A DNA stretch of 40,080 bases from Nocardioides luteus (GTDB lineage Bacteria; Actinomycetota; Actinomycetes; Propionibacteriales; Nocardioidaceae): NCBI RefSeq assembly GCF_014648595.1, contig NZ_BMRK01000006.1, positions 200,349 through 240,428 on the forward strand. Direction: 5' to 3'. The translations under genes were made by a program, and so were the position numbers. Positions 8,309-17,492 of this stretch are shown one piece after another; the first letter of the stretch is position 1, and the number at the start of each line of letters is the position of its first letter. Under the pieces are notes generated by a model. That model saw only the letters and a program-made list of their open reading frames with translations. It was not told the DNA's origin and ran no database searches.

Positions 8309-9507
8309 GGCCGCTCCTTCGCGGGCAGGATCCGCCCGCTGACCTCGCCGAGGGCGACCCGACCGCCGCCCGGTGCGGGCGCGGTGGCGGTGATCGTGAC
8401 CTCGTCGCCGTCCTCCAAGAAGGTGCGTACCGACCCGTCATCGAGCTTGAACGGCTCGGCCCCCGACCAGCTGAGCTCGAGGAACGAGCCGCGCTGGCCC
8501 GGCTCGGGGCCACTGATCGTGCCGCTCGCGAAGAGGTCGCCCGGGCGCAGCGAGGCGCCGTTGGCGGTCATGTGGGCGAGCATCTGCGGAGCGGTCCAGT
8601 ACATCGTGGCGTACGGCGGCTCGGAGACGAGCGTGCCGTTGATCCGCACCTCGAGAGCGAGGTCGAGACCCCAGGGCTCGAGGGCGGAGTCGTCGAGGTA
8701 GCCGACCAGCGGCACCTCCCGCTCCGGCGGAGCCACCCGCGCCGCCTCGAGCGCGGCGAGCGGGAGCACCCACGGCGAGATCGAGGTGGCGAACGACTTG
8801 CCGAGGAACGGGCCGAGCGGGACGTACTCCCAGGCCTGGACGTCGCGCGCGGACCAGTCGTTGAGGAGCGTGATGCCGAAGATGTGGTCGGCGGCCTCGG
8901 CGAGCGGGACGGGGTCGCCCATCTCGGAGCCGACGCCCACCACGAAGCCGAGCTCGGCCTCGATGTCGAGGCGCACCGAGGGGCCGTCGACGATGCCGTC
9001 GGGCGTCCTGCGCTGCCCGGTCGGACGGACGACGTCGGTGCCGGAGACGACCACCGTGCCGGCGCGGCCGTGGTAGCCGATCGGCAGGTGCTTCCAGTTG
9101 GGCGTCAGCGGCTCGGAGTCGGGACGGAAGATCTTCCCGACGTTGGTCGCGTGGTGCTCGGAGGCGTAGAAGTCGACGTAGTCGGCCACCGTGAACGGCA
9201 GCAGCAGCTCGGCCTCCGCCAGCGGCACCAGATGGGGTCGCACCTGCTCCTCGCACGCGGCGTCGCCGAGCAGCCGGGTCACCTCTGTGCGCACCTGCGC
9301 CCAGGCTTCCGGGCCCGCCGCGAGCAGACCGTCGAGACCGCCCTCGCAGAGCGCCGCGAGATCCGCTGCCGCCGCGGCGACGTCGAGCACGAGGTCACCG
9401 ATCCGCACCCCGAGCCGCGGGGTCGCGTCCGTGGAGGTGCGGAAGGTGGCGTACGGGAGCGCCTCGAGGCCGAACTGACTGTCCTTGATGTCCAGCCAAG
9501 GGGTCAC
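8305..9507 (-). CDS. fahA: Fumarylacetoacetase
   Basis: A 400-residue fumarylacetoacetate hydrolase, which cleaves fumarylacetoacetate to fumarate and acetoacetate, the last step of tyrosine breakdown. An N-terminal SH3-like domain is followed by the catalytic fold. VADYVDFYASEHHATNVGKIFRP supplies the first metal Asp and the catalytic His, LDIEAELGFVVG two Glu, and NDWSARDVQAWEYVPLGPFLGKSF the last Asp and a Lys. Length fits the long (human FAH-like) class, not the short FahA-fold hydrolases. It overlaps hmgA by four bases (GTGA) upstream and the thioesterase by four downstream. Confidence 0.95.
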   Translation of the reverse strand: MTPWLDIKDSQFGLEALPYATFRTSTDATPRLGVRIGDLVLDVAAAAADLAALCEGGLDGLLAAGPEAWAQVRTEVTRLLGDAACEEQVRPHLVPLAEAELLLPFTVADYVDFYASEHHATNVGKIFRPDSEPLTPNWKHLPIGYHGRAGTVVVSGTDVVRPTGQRRTPDGIVDGPSVRLDIEAELGFVVGVGSEMGDPVPLAEAADHIFGITLLNDWSARDVQAWEYVPLGPFLGKSFATSISPWVLPLAALEAARVAPPEREVPLVGYLDDSALEPWGLDLALEVRINGTLVSEPPYATMYWTAPQMLAHMTANGASLRPGDLFASGTISGPEPGQRGSFLELSWSGAEPFKLDDGSVRTFLEDGDEVTITATAPAPGGGRVALGEVSGRILPAKERP

Positions 9508-10712
9508 TTGCGACCCCCTGCCCAGGTCCAGGCGTACTTGCCGTCGTCGACCGCGGCTCCGGCCTCGCCGACCTCGAGCGGACGGAAGGTGTCGACCATG
9601 ACCGCGAGCTCGTCGAAGAACTCCGCGCCCAGGCTGGCCTCCATCGCGCCCGGCTGCGGGCCGTGGGCGTGGCCGCCCGGGTGGAGGGTGATCGAGCCGA
9701 CGCCGATGCCGGAGCCCTTGCGGGCCTCGTAGTCGCCGCCGACGTAGAACATGACCTCGTCGGAGTCGACGTTGGAGTGGTAGTAGGGCACCGGCACCGC
9801 GAGCTCGTGGTAGTCGACCTTGCGCGGCACGAAGTTGCAGATCACGAAGTTGTTGCCCTCGAAGACCTGGTGAGCGGGCGGCGGCTGGTGGACCTTGCCG
9901 GTGATCGGCATGTAGTCGGCGATGTTGAAGACGTAGGGGTAGAGACAGCCGTCCCAGCCGACCACGTCGAACGGGTGGTGCGGGAGCAGGTGGACCGAGC
10001 CGGCGATGCCGCCCGCACCCGGGCCGCGGTGCTTGATGTAGACCTCGACGCCGGACGAGCCGGCGGCGTCCACCACCTGCGGGTCGGTCGGGAGGCGGAG
10101 GTCGCGCTCGCAGTAGGGAGCGTGCTCGAGGAACTGGCCGTAGCGGGACAGGTAGCGCTTGGGCGGGGCGATGTGGGAGTTCGCCTCGATCGCGTAGACC
10201 CGCAGCGGTGCGTCGCCGGTCGGCACCCAGCGGTGGGTGGTGGCACGCGGGATCACCACGTAGTCGCCCTCCCCCACGGTCAGGTCGCCGAAGACCGTCT
10301 CGACGACCCCGTCACCGGACTCGACGTAGACGCACTCGTCGCCGATCGCGTTGCGGTAGAGCGGCGAGGTCTCGCCGGCCACGGCGTAGTGGATGCGTAC
10401 GTCGGCGTTGCCGAGCACCAGCCGACGGCCGGTCACCGGGTCGTGTCGTTTCCAGTCCTCGCCTGGGAAGAGGTCGTGCAGACCGAGGTGCATCGGCCGC
10501 AGGGGATGGTTGGGAGTGGTGCCGTGGTCGTGCAGCTCCCAGACACGTACGTCCTGCACCGCCGAAGGGATGTGGCGGTGGTAGAGCAGAGAGGAGTCCG
10601 AGGAGAACCCCTCCTCACCCATGAGCTCTTCGTAGTAGAGATTCCCTTCTCCGTCGCGGTGTTGGGTGTGCCGCTTGGGCGGGATGTGCCCGCGCTGTTG
10701 GTAATGCGCCAT
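9504..10712 (-). CDS. hmgA: Homogentisate 1,2-dioxygenase
   Basis: A 402-residue cupin-fold ring-cleaving dioxygenase converting homogentisate to maleylacetoacetate. VPYYHSNVDSDEVMFYVGGDY supplies an iron His and Glu, and LHPGGHAHGPQPGAMEAS the remaining His, as in the family. The start MAHYQQRGHIPPKRHTQHRD is chosen over the upstream 10742 codon because it matches the usual N-terminus and leaves the upstream motif at 10732-10744 outside the gene. It is first in a coupled operon with fahA and a thioesterase. A candidate -10 (TACGAT on the minus strand) is only about 12 nt upstream of the ATG, so the message may be nearly leaderless. Confidence 0.94.
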   Translation of the reverse strand: MAHYQQRGHIPPKRHTQHRDGEGNLYYEELMGEEGFSSDSSLLYHRHIPSAVQDVRVWELHDHGTTPNHPLRPMHLGLHDLFPGEDWKRHDPVTGRRLVLGNADVRIHYAVAGETSPLYRNAIGDECVYVESGDGVVETVFGDLTVGEGDYVVIPRATTHRWVPTGDAPLRVYAIEANSHIAPPKRYLSRYGQFLEHAPYCERDLRLPTDPQVVDAAGSSGVEVYIKHRGPGAGGIAGSVHLLPHHPFDVVGWDGCLYPYVFNIADYMPITGKVHQPPPAHQVFEGNNFVICNFVPRKVDYHELAVPVPYYHSNVDSDEVMFYVGGDYEARKGSGIGVGSITLHPGGHAHGPQPGAMEASLGAEFFDELAVMVDTFRPLEVGEAGAAVDDGKYAWTWAGGRK

Positions 10713-10731
10713 ACCCCGGATCGTACGTGAC

Positions 10732-10744
10732 CTGGACCACACCG
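10732..10744 (-). promoter_or_regulatory. Motif shared with hppD upstream region
   Basis: On the minus strand this reads CGGTGTGGTCCAG; the hppD upstream region at 31470-31482 reads CGGTGTGATCCGG, 11 of 13 identical. Both lie about 20-32 nt upstream of their start codons on the same strand. A common promoter element or regulator site for tyrosine catabolism is the simplest reading. Confidence 0.5.
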
Positions 10745-10785
10745 ATCACGGGGGCCGAAGGTCCCGAATTCGTCTGGGTACCTCC

Positions 10786-10800
10786 CGGGGCATAGCCCCG
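10786..10800. terminator. Short GC hairpin between divergent genes
   Basis: CGGGGC (10786-10791) pairs with GCCCCG (10795-10800) around ATA. It lies 18 bp upstream of the hypothetical gene at 10819, so it may be a small regulatory hairpin rather than a terminator. Confidence 0.3.
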
Positions 10801-10818
10801 CTCCCCTACCCTCCAGGG

Positions 10819-11214
10819 ATGCCCTCAGAGACCCCCGAGACCCTCTTCGTGGCGCACGCGACGGGCCGTCTCCTGCACGTCCGGGCCTGCCCACAGCTCC
10901 TCGGCCTCGACGCCCCCGTCGTCGCCACCGCCACGCAGGTCCAGACCCTCGGCACCTGCGTCTGGTGCGCCAAGGAGCTCTCCGAGGCCGGCCGACGATA
11001 CTTCGACTCCGTCGAGCAGGCCGTACGCACCCTCGACCCCTCCGGCGACGCAGTCCGCGCCACCCAGGAAGCCCTCGGCGACCTCGCCTACGACCTCGTC
11101 TGGGTCCCGCCCAGCTACTCCCACATCGCGGTCGGCGACAAGACCCACGCCGTCGCCTGGATCGGCCGCGGCTGCGTCATGCACGCGGACGGCCGCCTCA
11201 TCGACTTCGCCTGA
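10819..11214 (+). CDS. Hypothetical protein, small soluble
   Basis: A 131-residue protein I do not recognise. It starts MPSETPETLFVAHATGRLLHVRACPQLLG; HVRACPQL and, about 30 residues on, GTCVWCAKEL give three Cys that could form a small metal or zinc site (H-x3-C, then C-x2-C). The C-terminal part (SHIAVGDKTHAVAWIGRGCVMHADGRLIDFA) is beta-rich by appearance. The codon use looks like its neighbours and it is preceded by CCAGGG only, so a weak ribosome site or a leaderless start is likely. It is divergent from hmgA and not obviously related to it. Confidence 0.65.
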   Translation: MPSETPETLFVAHATGRLLHVRACPQLLGLDAPVVATATQVQTLGTCVWCAKELSEAGRRYFDSVEQAVRTLDPSGDAVRATQEALGDLAYDLVWVPPSYSHIAVGDKTHAVAWIGRGCVMHADGRLIDFA

Positions 11215-11225
11215 AGCACTCCGGA

Positions 11226-11244
11226 GGTCGAGCCTGTCGAGACC
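11226..11244. repeat. REP-like 19-bp element, intergenic copy
   Basis: GGTCGAGCCTGTCGAGACC, identical to the copy inside the acyl-CoA synthetase at 6096-6114 including the five bases before it. It begins 12 nt after the stop of the hypothetical gene and may act in transcription termination. Confidence 0.75.
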
Positions 11245-11266
11245 CCTTGGCGGAAACACCACCGAG

Positions 11267-11318
11267 GCAGATGCGCCGACTCGGCGTGTCTGAGCGGGGC
11301 AGATGCGCCGACTCGGCG
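11267..11318. repeat. Two direct copies of the GCAGATGC-GCCGACTCGGCG repeat
   Basis: A 20-nt unit occurs at 11267-11286 and 11299-11318, starting exactly 32 nt apart. It is the reverse complement of the units at 7222-7279, which show the same 32-nt spacing. The 152-bp gap between the hypothetical gene and the Uma2 gene is thus mostly repeat DNA. Confidence 0.75.
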
Positions 11319-11366
11319 AATTCTCTGTCGGCCGCCGCAGGCTCTCGCACGCGTTATCCTCGTTGC

Positions 11367-11936
11367 ATGACCGCGCTGCCCGACTGGATGCGCCCTCCGC
11401 GTGAGGAGGGTTGGTACTCCGAAGACCTCGACATGCTCGTCGAGGCGCCGCGCCATACCGAACTCATAGACGGAGCCTTGGTCTTCAACATGTCGCCGCA
11501 GCGTCGCTGGCACAGTCGACTCGTCACTGCCCTGACCAACGCACTGACGGCCCAGGCCCCGGACGGGTTCGAGGTCGACCGGGAGCTCACCGTGGTGCTG
11601 GACCGGCGCAACCGCCCCGAGCCGGACGTGCTGGTGAGCACGGAGCGGATCCCCGACCAGGCCTCCTACTACGAGGCGGCCTCGGTGGTGCTGGTGGTCG
11701 AGGTGGTCTCGCCGGAGTCGGAGCACCGCGACCGGATGGTGAAGCCGCAGAAGTACGCCGAGGCCGGGATCGGTCACTACTGGCGGATCGAGAACGAGGA
11801 CGGCGCGCCCGCGATCCACGTCTACGAGCGCGACGAGCTCACCAACGGCTACGTCGCGACCGGGATCTACCGCGACCGGCTCGACGTGCCGGTGCCGTTC
11901 CCGGTCAAGATCGATCTGGCTGCTCTGCTGCGCTGA
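11367..11936 (+). CDS. Uma2 family endonuclease (DUF820)
   Basis: A 189-residue PD-(D/E)XK-like nuclease-fold protein of the Uma2 family. TELIDGALVFNMSPQRRWH is the N-terminal signature, RNRPEPDVLVSTERI gives the catalytic Asp, VLVVEVVSPESEHRDRMVKPQKYAEAGIGHYWRIE gives the Glu and Lys motif. The ATG at 11367 starts MTALPDWM; the open frame upstream is repeat DNA. Uma2 genes are common in cyanobacteria and actinobacteria and their role is unsettled; mobile-element association is suspected. The last 32 bp overlap the 3' end of the convergent betT gene. Confidence 0.87.
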   Translation: MTALPDWMRPPREEGWYSEDLDMLVEAPRHTELIDGALVFNMSPQRRWHSRLVTALTNALTAQAPDGFEVDRELTVVLDRRNRPEPDVLVSTERIPDQASYYEAASVVLVVEVVSPESEHRDRMVKPQKYAEAGIGHYWRIENEDGAPAIHVYERDELTNGYVATGIYRDRLDVPVPFPVKIDLAALLR

Positions 11937-14052
11937 CCGCGGCGACCTCCTCCTCGGCCGGCAGCTGCTCCTGCTGGACGAGGTGCAGGTAGGAGAGGTG
12001 ACGCTCGTACTGGTCGAGCACGTCGCCCATCAGCTGCTCGCGGGAGTAGCCGTTGACGTCGTAGCCCTGGGTGCCCTCGGCGAGGTGGACCTCGGTGCGG
12101 AAGTAGACCTCGCCGGTGACCCGGCCGACGGCGAAGGTCGGGGCGGGGCACGGCTGCGGAGCGACCTTGTAGACGAAGGCCGGGGCGTCCTCGAGCTCGG
12201 TGTGGATCTGCACGCCCGCGACGCCGCGTACGGCCTTGGTCTCGGTGACCGTCGAGGTCAGTCCGTGGGAGGAGAGCTCGGCGGCGACCTCCTCCAGGAC
12301 CGGGGTGGCGACGGTGGCGATGAACCGCTCGGTGTCCCTGGCAGTCGGGTAGGTGACCGAGCGGCGCAGCCGCTGCGACAGCGACGGGCGTACGCCACCC
12401 TCGGCCGCCCCGGCGAGGCGGGCCGAGGAGATCGCGGCCGGCAGGGCGTAGCGGACGCTGTCGGTCTTGTAGGACTCCAGCCGCAGCGAGCGGTAGAGGC
12501 CGACGGCGACCAGGGCGAGCACGATCGAGAACGGCAGCCCCATGATGATCGTCGCGTTGGTCAGCGTGGTGAGCCAGTCGTCGCCGCCGAGGAACATCAG
12601 CGCGAGGGTCAGCGCGCCGATCGCCGCCGACCAGAAGATCCGCACCGGGATCGAGCAGTCGGCCATCGGGTGCGGCAGCCGCGAGGTGAAGTTGCCCATC
12701 ACCAGCGCGCCGGAGTCGGCGGAGGTGACGTAGTAGAGGAACCCGGTGAGGGTGGCGAGCGCGACCAGCGCGATCGCGCCCGGGTAGTTGTCGAGGAAGG
12801 CGTAGAAGCCCTGCGCGTAGTCGGCGTTGGTCATCTCACCGAACTCGGCGTCGCCGCCGCGGATCCGGCCCAGAGCGCTGTTGCCGAAGATCGAGACCCA
12901 CAGCAGGATGAAGCCGAACGGGATCATCATCACGCCGACCAGGAACTGCCGGATCGTCCGGCCGCGCGAGATGCGGGCCAGGAACAGCCCGACGAAGGGC
13001 GACCAGGCGACCCACCAGGCCCAGAAGAAGAGGGTCCACAGGTTCTTCCAGACGCCGACGTCCGGGTTCTCGGCGGTGCTGTAGGGCATCGTGTCGAAGC
13101 TCATCCCCGGCAGGTGCACGAGGTAGTCACCGAGGTTGTTCACCAGCGAGTTGAGCAGGAACGCGGTGTCGTCGGAGAAGAGCACGTAGAGCATCAGCAC
13201 CAGCGAGAGCAGCACGTTGAGCTCGGAGAGCCGGCGGATGCCCTTGTCGACGCCGGAGACCGCCGAGATCGTGCCGAGCATCACCGCGACGACCACGAGC
13301 CCGACCTGAGCAGCACGACCCTCGGGGATGTCGAAGAGGACGTTGAGGCCCGCGTTGAGCAGCGCGATGGAGATGCCGAGCGAGGTGGCGATGCCGAAGA
13401 TGGTGCCGAGCACGGCGGCCAGGTCGATGCCGTCACCGAGCCGGCCGTGCACGCGCTTGCCGAAGATCGGGTAGAGCGCCGAGCGGATCGAGAGCGGCAG
13501 GCCGTGGCGGAAGGAGAAATAGCCCAGCGCCATGCCCATCACGGCGTACATCGCCCAGCCGGAGAGCCCGTAGTGGAACAGCGTCCAGTTGACCGCCTGC
13601 TCGGCGGCGGCGACGGTGCCGCCCTCGCCCGTGGGTGGGGTGAGGTACTGCGAGACCGGCTCGGCGACCGAGTAGAACATCAGGTCGGCGCCGATGCCGG
13701 CCGCGAAGAGCATCGCGGTCCAGGTGAACAGCGAGTACTCCGGGCGGGACTCCTCCGGCCCGAGCCGGACCTTCCCGAACCGGGAGAGGCAGACGAAGAG
13801 GACGAACGCGATCAGCCCGGCCGCGAGCGCGAAGTACCACCAGCCGAAGTAGTCCGAGATCCAGCTGACCACCGAGCCGATCGCGCTGCCTGCGGTCTCG
13901 GGAAGGAGCAGCGTGAAGAGCGTGAACGCCACCACGACTCCGGCGGAGCCGAAGAAGACGGTCTTGTTCAGCTCCGGCTTCGCATCCGAGATCTCATCAG
14001 GGTCGACGGCTGGCTCACCCAGCGTCGTACGCATCGGGTCGGTCTCCGGCAT
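11905..14052 (-). CDS. betT: BCCT family choline/betaine transporter, BetT-like
   Basis: A 715-residue sodium- or proton-coupled transporter of the betaine/choline/carnitine family. About twelve helices fill residues 30-540; the signature FFWAWWVAWSPFVGLFLARISRGRTIR is near residue 340. A long cytoplasmic C-terminal domain (about residues 550-715) is the hallmark of BetT-type members, where it serves osmotic regulation. RBS GGAGGAG precedes the ATG. It follows betA by 71 bp on the same strand, forming betB-betA-betT, which points to choline uptake for conversion to glycine betaine. The last 32 bp overlap the convergent Uma2 gene. Confidence 0.92.
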   Translation of the reverse strand: MPETDPMRTTLGEPAVDPDEISDAKPELNKTVFFGSAGVVVAFTLFTLLLPETAGSAIGSVVSWISDYFGWWYFALAAGLIAFVLFVCLSRFGKVRLGPEESRPEYSLFTWTAMLFAAGIGADLMFYSVAEPVSQYLTPPTGEGGTVAAAEQAVNWTLFHYGLSGWAMYAVMGMALGYFSFRHGLPLSIRSALYPIFGKRVHGRLGDGIDLAAVLGTIFGIATSLGISIALLNAGLNVLFDIPEGRAAQVGLVVVAVMLGTISAVSGVDKGIRRLSELNVLLSLVLMLYVLFSDDTAFLLNSLVNNLGDYLVHLPGMSFDTMPYSTAENPDVGVWKNLWTLFFWAWWVAWSPFVGLFLARISRGRTIRQFLVGVMMIPFGFILLWVSIFGNSALGRIRGGDAEFGEMTNADYAQGFYAFLDNYPGAIALVALATLTGFLYYVTSADSGALVMGNFTSRLPHPMADCSIPVRIFWSAAIGALTLALMFLGGDDWLTTLTNATIIMGLPFSIVLALVAVGLYRSLRLESYKTDSVRYALPAAISSARLAGAAEGGVRPSLSQRLRRSVTYPTARDTERFIATVATPVLEEVAAELSSHGLTSTVTETKAVRGVAGVQIHTELEDAPAFVYKVAPQPCPAPTFAVGRVTGEVYFRTEVHLAEGTQGYDVNGYSREQLMGDVLDQYERHLSYLHLVQQEQLPAEEEVAAVSAAEQPDRS

Positions 14053-14123
14053 GAGCTGTCTCCTCCGGTTTCGGGTGGCGGCAGCATAGTCCTACGCGGC
14101 CGGGCTGGGGTTTCGGTCAGGTG

Positions 14124-15860
14124 TCAGCTCTTGTTGCGCGGGTCTCCGGCCGGCCACAGCGGCGTGTCGCCACGGTGGCGGTAGAAGGGCACGTCCGAGG
14201 GAGCCAGCGGGGTGTTGCCCGCGATCAGGTCGGCCGCCTTCTCCGCGACCATCATCACCGGCGCGTAGATGTTGCCGTTGGGCACGTAGGGGAAGACGCT
14301 GGCGTCCACGACGCGCAGCCCCTCGGTGCCGTGCACCCTCATCGAGCTCGGGTCGGTCACCGCCATCTCACCGGTGCCCATGGCCGCGGTGCAGGAGGGG
14401 TGCAGCGCGGTCTCGGCGTCCTTGCGGACCCAGTCGAGGATCTCCTCGTCGGTCTCCACCGACGGGCCCGGCGACATCTCGCCGGCGTTGAACGGCGCGA
14501 ACGCGGGCTGGTTGAGGATGTTGCGGGCGACCCGCACGGCCTCGACCCACTCGCGCCGGTCGTTGGGCGTGGAGAGGTAGTTGAAGAGCATCGAGGGGTG
14601 CTCGAACGGGTCGTCGGACTTGATCCGGACGTGGCCGCGGGTGTCGGCGTACATCGGGCCGATGTGGACCTGGTAGCCGTGCTGGCCCTTCTCCTGGCCG
14701 GGCGCCATCGAGCCGTCGTAGCGGATCGCGATCGGCAGGAAGTGGAACATCAGGTTGGGCCAGTCCACGTCCTCGTTGGAGCGGGCGAACCCACCGCCCT
14801 CGAAGTGGTTGGTCGCGCCGAGACCCTTCTTGCCGAAGAGCCACTGCCAGGCGATCTTGGGCCGCTGGTGCCAGGCCAGGCCGGGCGCGATCGAGACCGG
14901 CTGCTTGGAGGCGTACTGGATGTAGACCTCGAGGTGGTCCTGGAGGTTCTCGCCGACGCCGGGCAGGTTGTGGACGACGTCGATGCCGTGGGAGCGCAGC
15001 AGCGACTCCTCCCCCACCCCGGAGAGCTGAAGCAGCTGAGGCGTGTTGATCGCGCCACCGCAGCAGATGATCTCCTTGGCCCGGACCGAGTGCGGCCTGC
15101 GGGCCCGGCCGACGCCGCGTACGTAGTCGACGCCGGTCGCCCGCGGGGTGTCGCCGGAGGTGTCGAAGCGGATCTTCGTGGCGTGCGCGAAGGTCTCGAC
15201 GGTGAGGTTGGGGCGGTTCATCACCGGGTGCAGGTAGGCCCGGGCCGCCGACCAGCGGCGACCGTCCTTGACGTTGCGGTCGAAGGGCGCGAAGCCCTCC
15301 TGGCGGTAGCCGTTGACGTCGTCGGTCAGCGGGTAGCCGGCCTCCTGGGCGGCCTCGAAGAACGCCGCGAAGAGCGGGTTGGAGGCGGGGCCGCGCTCGA
15401 GGTGGAGCGGGCCGGAGCCGCCGCGCCACTGGTCGGCGCCGGAGGTGCCGTCCTCGAGGAAGCGGCTCTCCATGCGCTTGAAGTAGGGCAGCACGTGGCG
15501 GTAGTCCCAGTCCTCCATGCCGGCATCAGCGGCCCAGCGCTCGTAGTCCATCGGGTTGCCGCGCTGGAAGATCATCCCGTTGATCGAGCTCGAACCGCCG
15601 AGCACCTTGCCGCGGGCGTGGTAGACCTTGCGGCCGCCCAGGTGGGGCTCGGGGTCGGTCTCGTAGCCCCAGTCGTAGAGCTTCGAGCCGATCGGGAACG
15701 GCAGCGCCGCCGGCATGTGGATGAACGGGTCGATCTTGAAGTCGCTGTGGCCGGCCTCCAGCACCAGCACCTTCGTGGACGGGTCGGCGCTGAGGCGGTT
15801 GGCCAGCGCCGAGCCGGCCGATCCGCCGCCGATGATGACGAAGTCGTACGTCGTGGTCAT
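14124..15860 (-). CDS. betA: GMC oxidoreductase, choline dehydrogenase
   Basis: A 578-residue FAD-dependent glucose-methanol-choline oxidoreductase. The N-terminal dinucleotide motif [20 protein letters not shown] and the acidic LVLEAGHSD bind [25 protein letters not shown] is GMC signature 1 and [16 protein letters not shown] is signature 2. The C-terminal [10 protein letters not shown] holds the catalytic His, with [19 protein letters not shown] after it. It oxidises choline to betaine aldehyde. It begins 1 nt after the betB stop, so the two are coupled. Choline specificity rests mainly on context (betB, BCCT transporter). Confidence 0.92.
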   Translation of the reverse strand: MTTTYDFVIIGGGSAGSALANRLSADPSTKVLVLEAGHSDFKIDPFIHMPAALPFPIGSKLYDWGYETDPEPHLGGRKVYHARGKVLGGSSSINGMIFQRGNPMDYERWAADAGMEDWDYRHVLPYFKRMESRFLEDGTSGADQWRGGSGPLHLERGPASNPLFAAFFEAAQEAGYPLTDDVNGYRQEGFAPFDRNVKDGRRWSAARAYLHPVMNRPNLTVETFAHATKIRFDTSGDTPRATGVDYVRGVGRARRPHSVRAKEIICCGGAINTPQLLQLSGVGEESLLRSHGIDVVHNLPGVGENLQDHLEVYIQYASKQPVSIAPGLAWHQRPKIAWQWLFGKKGLGATNHFEGGGFARSNEDVDWPNLMFHFLPIAIRYDGSMAPGQEKGQHGYQVHIGPMYADTRGHVRIKSDDPFEHPSMLFNYLSTPNDRREWVEAVRVARNILNQPAFAPFNAGEMSPGPSVETDEEILDWVRKDAETALHPSCTAAMGTGEMAVTDPSSMRVHGTEGLRVVDASVFPYVPNGNIYAPVMMVAEKAADLIAGNTPLAPSDVPFYRHRGDTPLWPAGDPRNKS

Positions 15861-15861
15861 C

Positions 15862-17349
15862 TCAGTTCTCCTTCGTCGAGCGCGGCTGGAACCAGTGCTG
15901 CGGCTTCGGGTCGATGTTGTGCCAGATGTGCTTGGTCTCGCGGTACTCCTCCAGCCCGGCCTGGCCGAGCTCGCGGCCGATCCCGGACTGCTTGTAGCCG
16001 CCCCACTCGGCCTGGGCCACGTAGGGGTGGTAGTCGTTGATCCACACCGTGCCCATCCGCAGCCGGGCGGCCATCCGCTCGGCGCGCCCGGCGTCGGTGG
16101 TCCACACCGCGCCGGCGAGACCGTAGATGGAGTCGTTGGCGATGCGTACGGCGTCGTCCTCGTCGGTGAAGGTCTCCACGGTGAGGACCGGCCCGAACGA
16201 CTCCTCCTGGGTCACCGCCATCTCGGTGGTGCAGTCGTCGAGGATCGTGGGCAGGTAGTAGAACCCGTCGGCGTAGGCAGGGTCCTCGGGCCGCTTGCCG
16301 CCGGTGCGGAGCGTGGCACCTTCGGCCAGCCCCTTGGCGACGTAGGCCTCGACCTTGTCGCGATGTCCGCTGCTGGTCAGCGGGCCGGTCTCGGCCTCGG
16401 TGTCGAACGGGCCGCCGAGCCGGATCTGCTCGGCGCGCGCGACGAGCTCGTCGACGAACTCGTCCTTGATCGACTCCTCGATGATCAGCCGCGCCCCGGC
16501 CGAGCAGACCTGGCCGGAGTGGAGGAAGACCGCGGTGAGCGCGAAGTCGAGCGCGGTCTCCCGGTCGGCGTCGGCGAAGACGATGTTGGGGTTCTTGCCG
16601 CCGAGCTCGAGGGCGACCTTCTTCACGGTCGCCGCGGCGTTGGCCATCAGCAACCGCCCGGTCTCGACGCCGCCGGTGAAGGAGACCAGGTCGACGCGCG
16701 GGTCCTGCGAGAGCGGTGCCCCGGCGTCCGGGCCCGCGCCGAGGACCAGGTTGCCGACGCCGGCCGGCAGGCCGGCCTCCTCGAGGACGCGCATCAGGTG
16801 GATAGCGGTGTGCGGCGTGATCTCGCTCGGCTTGAGCACGAACGTGTTGCCGGCGGCCAGGCACGGCGCCACCTTCCAGGCCACCTGGAGCAGCGGGTAG
16901 TTCCACGGGCTGATCAGCCCGCAGACGCCGACCGGCTCGTGCACGATCCGGCTCTTCACGTTCGGGTCGCCGGTGTCGACGACCCGGCCGGCCTCCTCCG
17001 TGGCGACGTGCCCGAAGTGGCGGAAGACGGAGACCACGTCGGCGATGTCGTACTCGCTCTCCACCAGCCGCTTGCCCGTGTCGAGCGACTCCGCCTTCGC
17101 GATGGCGTCCGTGTCGCGCTCGAGCAGGTCGGCGACCTTCAGCAGCAGGTCACCGCGCTCTCGCGCCGGCGTCGCCGCCCACTCCCCTCGATCGAAGGCC
17201 TCGCGCGCCGCGGCGATGGCGGCGCTGGTGTCCTCCGCCGTCGCCTCGTCGACCTCGCCGACCGTCTTGCCGTCGGCCGGACACACGATCGTGCGTGTTC
17301 CGCCGCCGACTGCCTTACGCCATTCCCCACCGATGAACAGGCTTCCCAT
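15862..17349 (-). CDS. betB: Betaine-aldehyde dehydrogenase (ALDH superfamily)
   Basis: A 495-residue NAD(P)-dependent aldehyde dehydrogenase producing glycine betaine. [30 protein letters not shown] is the cofactor-binding region, [14 protein letters not shown] contains the general-base Glu, and [16 protein letters not shown] contains the catalytic Cys; [12 protein letters not shown] is the usual C-terminal motif. The start [14 protein letters not shown] (ATG at 17349) fits family length; the frame extends to 17463 but through promoter-like DNA. It is first in betB-betA-betT. No BetI gene is adjacent, so control is unclear. Confidence 0.92.
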   Translation of the reverse strand: MGSLFIGGEWRKAVGGGTRTIVCPADGKTVGEVDEATAEDTSAAIAAAREAFDRGEWAATPARERGDLLLKVADLLERDTDAIAKAESLDTGKRLVESEYDIADVVSVFRHFGHVATEEAGRVVDTGDPNVKSRIVHEPVGVCGLISPWNYPLLQVAWKVAPCLAAGNTFVLKPSEITPHTAIHLMRVLEEAGLPAGVGNLVLGAGPDAGAPLSQDPRVDLVSFTGGVETGRLLMANAAATVKKVALELGGKNPNIVFADADRETALDFALTAVFLHSGQVCSAGARLIIEESIKDEFVDELVARAEQIRLGGPFDTEAETGPLTSSGHRDKVEAYVAKGLAEGATLRTGGKRPEDPAYADGFYYLPTILDDCTTEMAVTQEESFGPVLTVETFTDEDDAVRIANDSIYGLAGAVWTTDAGRAERMAARLRMGTVWINDYHPYVAQAEWGGYKQSGIGRELGQAGLEEYRETKHIWHNIDPKPQHWFQPRSTKEN

Positions 17350-17457
17350 GTGCCCAGACAATCCCGGAACCGGCTGCCCGTCAAACCCCTGTCCGCCCTT
17401 ATCACGACCTATTTTCCTGCCGGAGCACCCGGTTCCGGTGTCCCGGGTCACAGCCCG

Positions 17458-17484
17458 TGTCACAACCGGGGCCCGGCCGGGGTC
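17458..17484 (+). promoter_or_regulatory. ECF41-type promoter of the FAD oxidoreductase
   Basis: TGTCACA (17458-17464), 16 nt, then GGTC (17481-17484). The published ECF41 consensus is TGTCACA at -35 and CGTC at -10. The spacing equals that of the promoter in front of the sigma gene itself. The -10 has one mismatch. Transcription would begin around 17490. Confidence 0.65.
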
Positions 17485-17492
17485 CTAGGGGT

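Noticed and set aside
11983-14184. Plus-strand frame of 733 codons
   Set aside because: Antisense to betT, whose BCCT signature is clear; composition is dominated by Asp, Arg, Glu, His and Gly without any motif.
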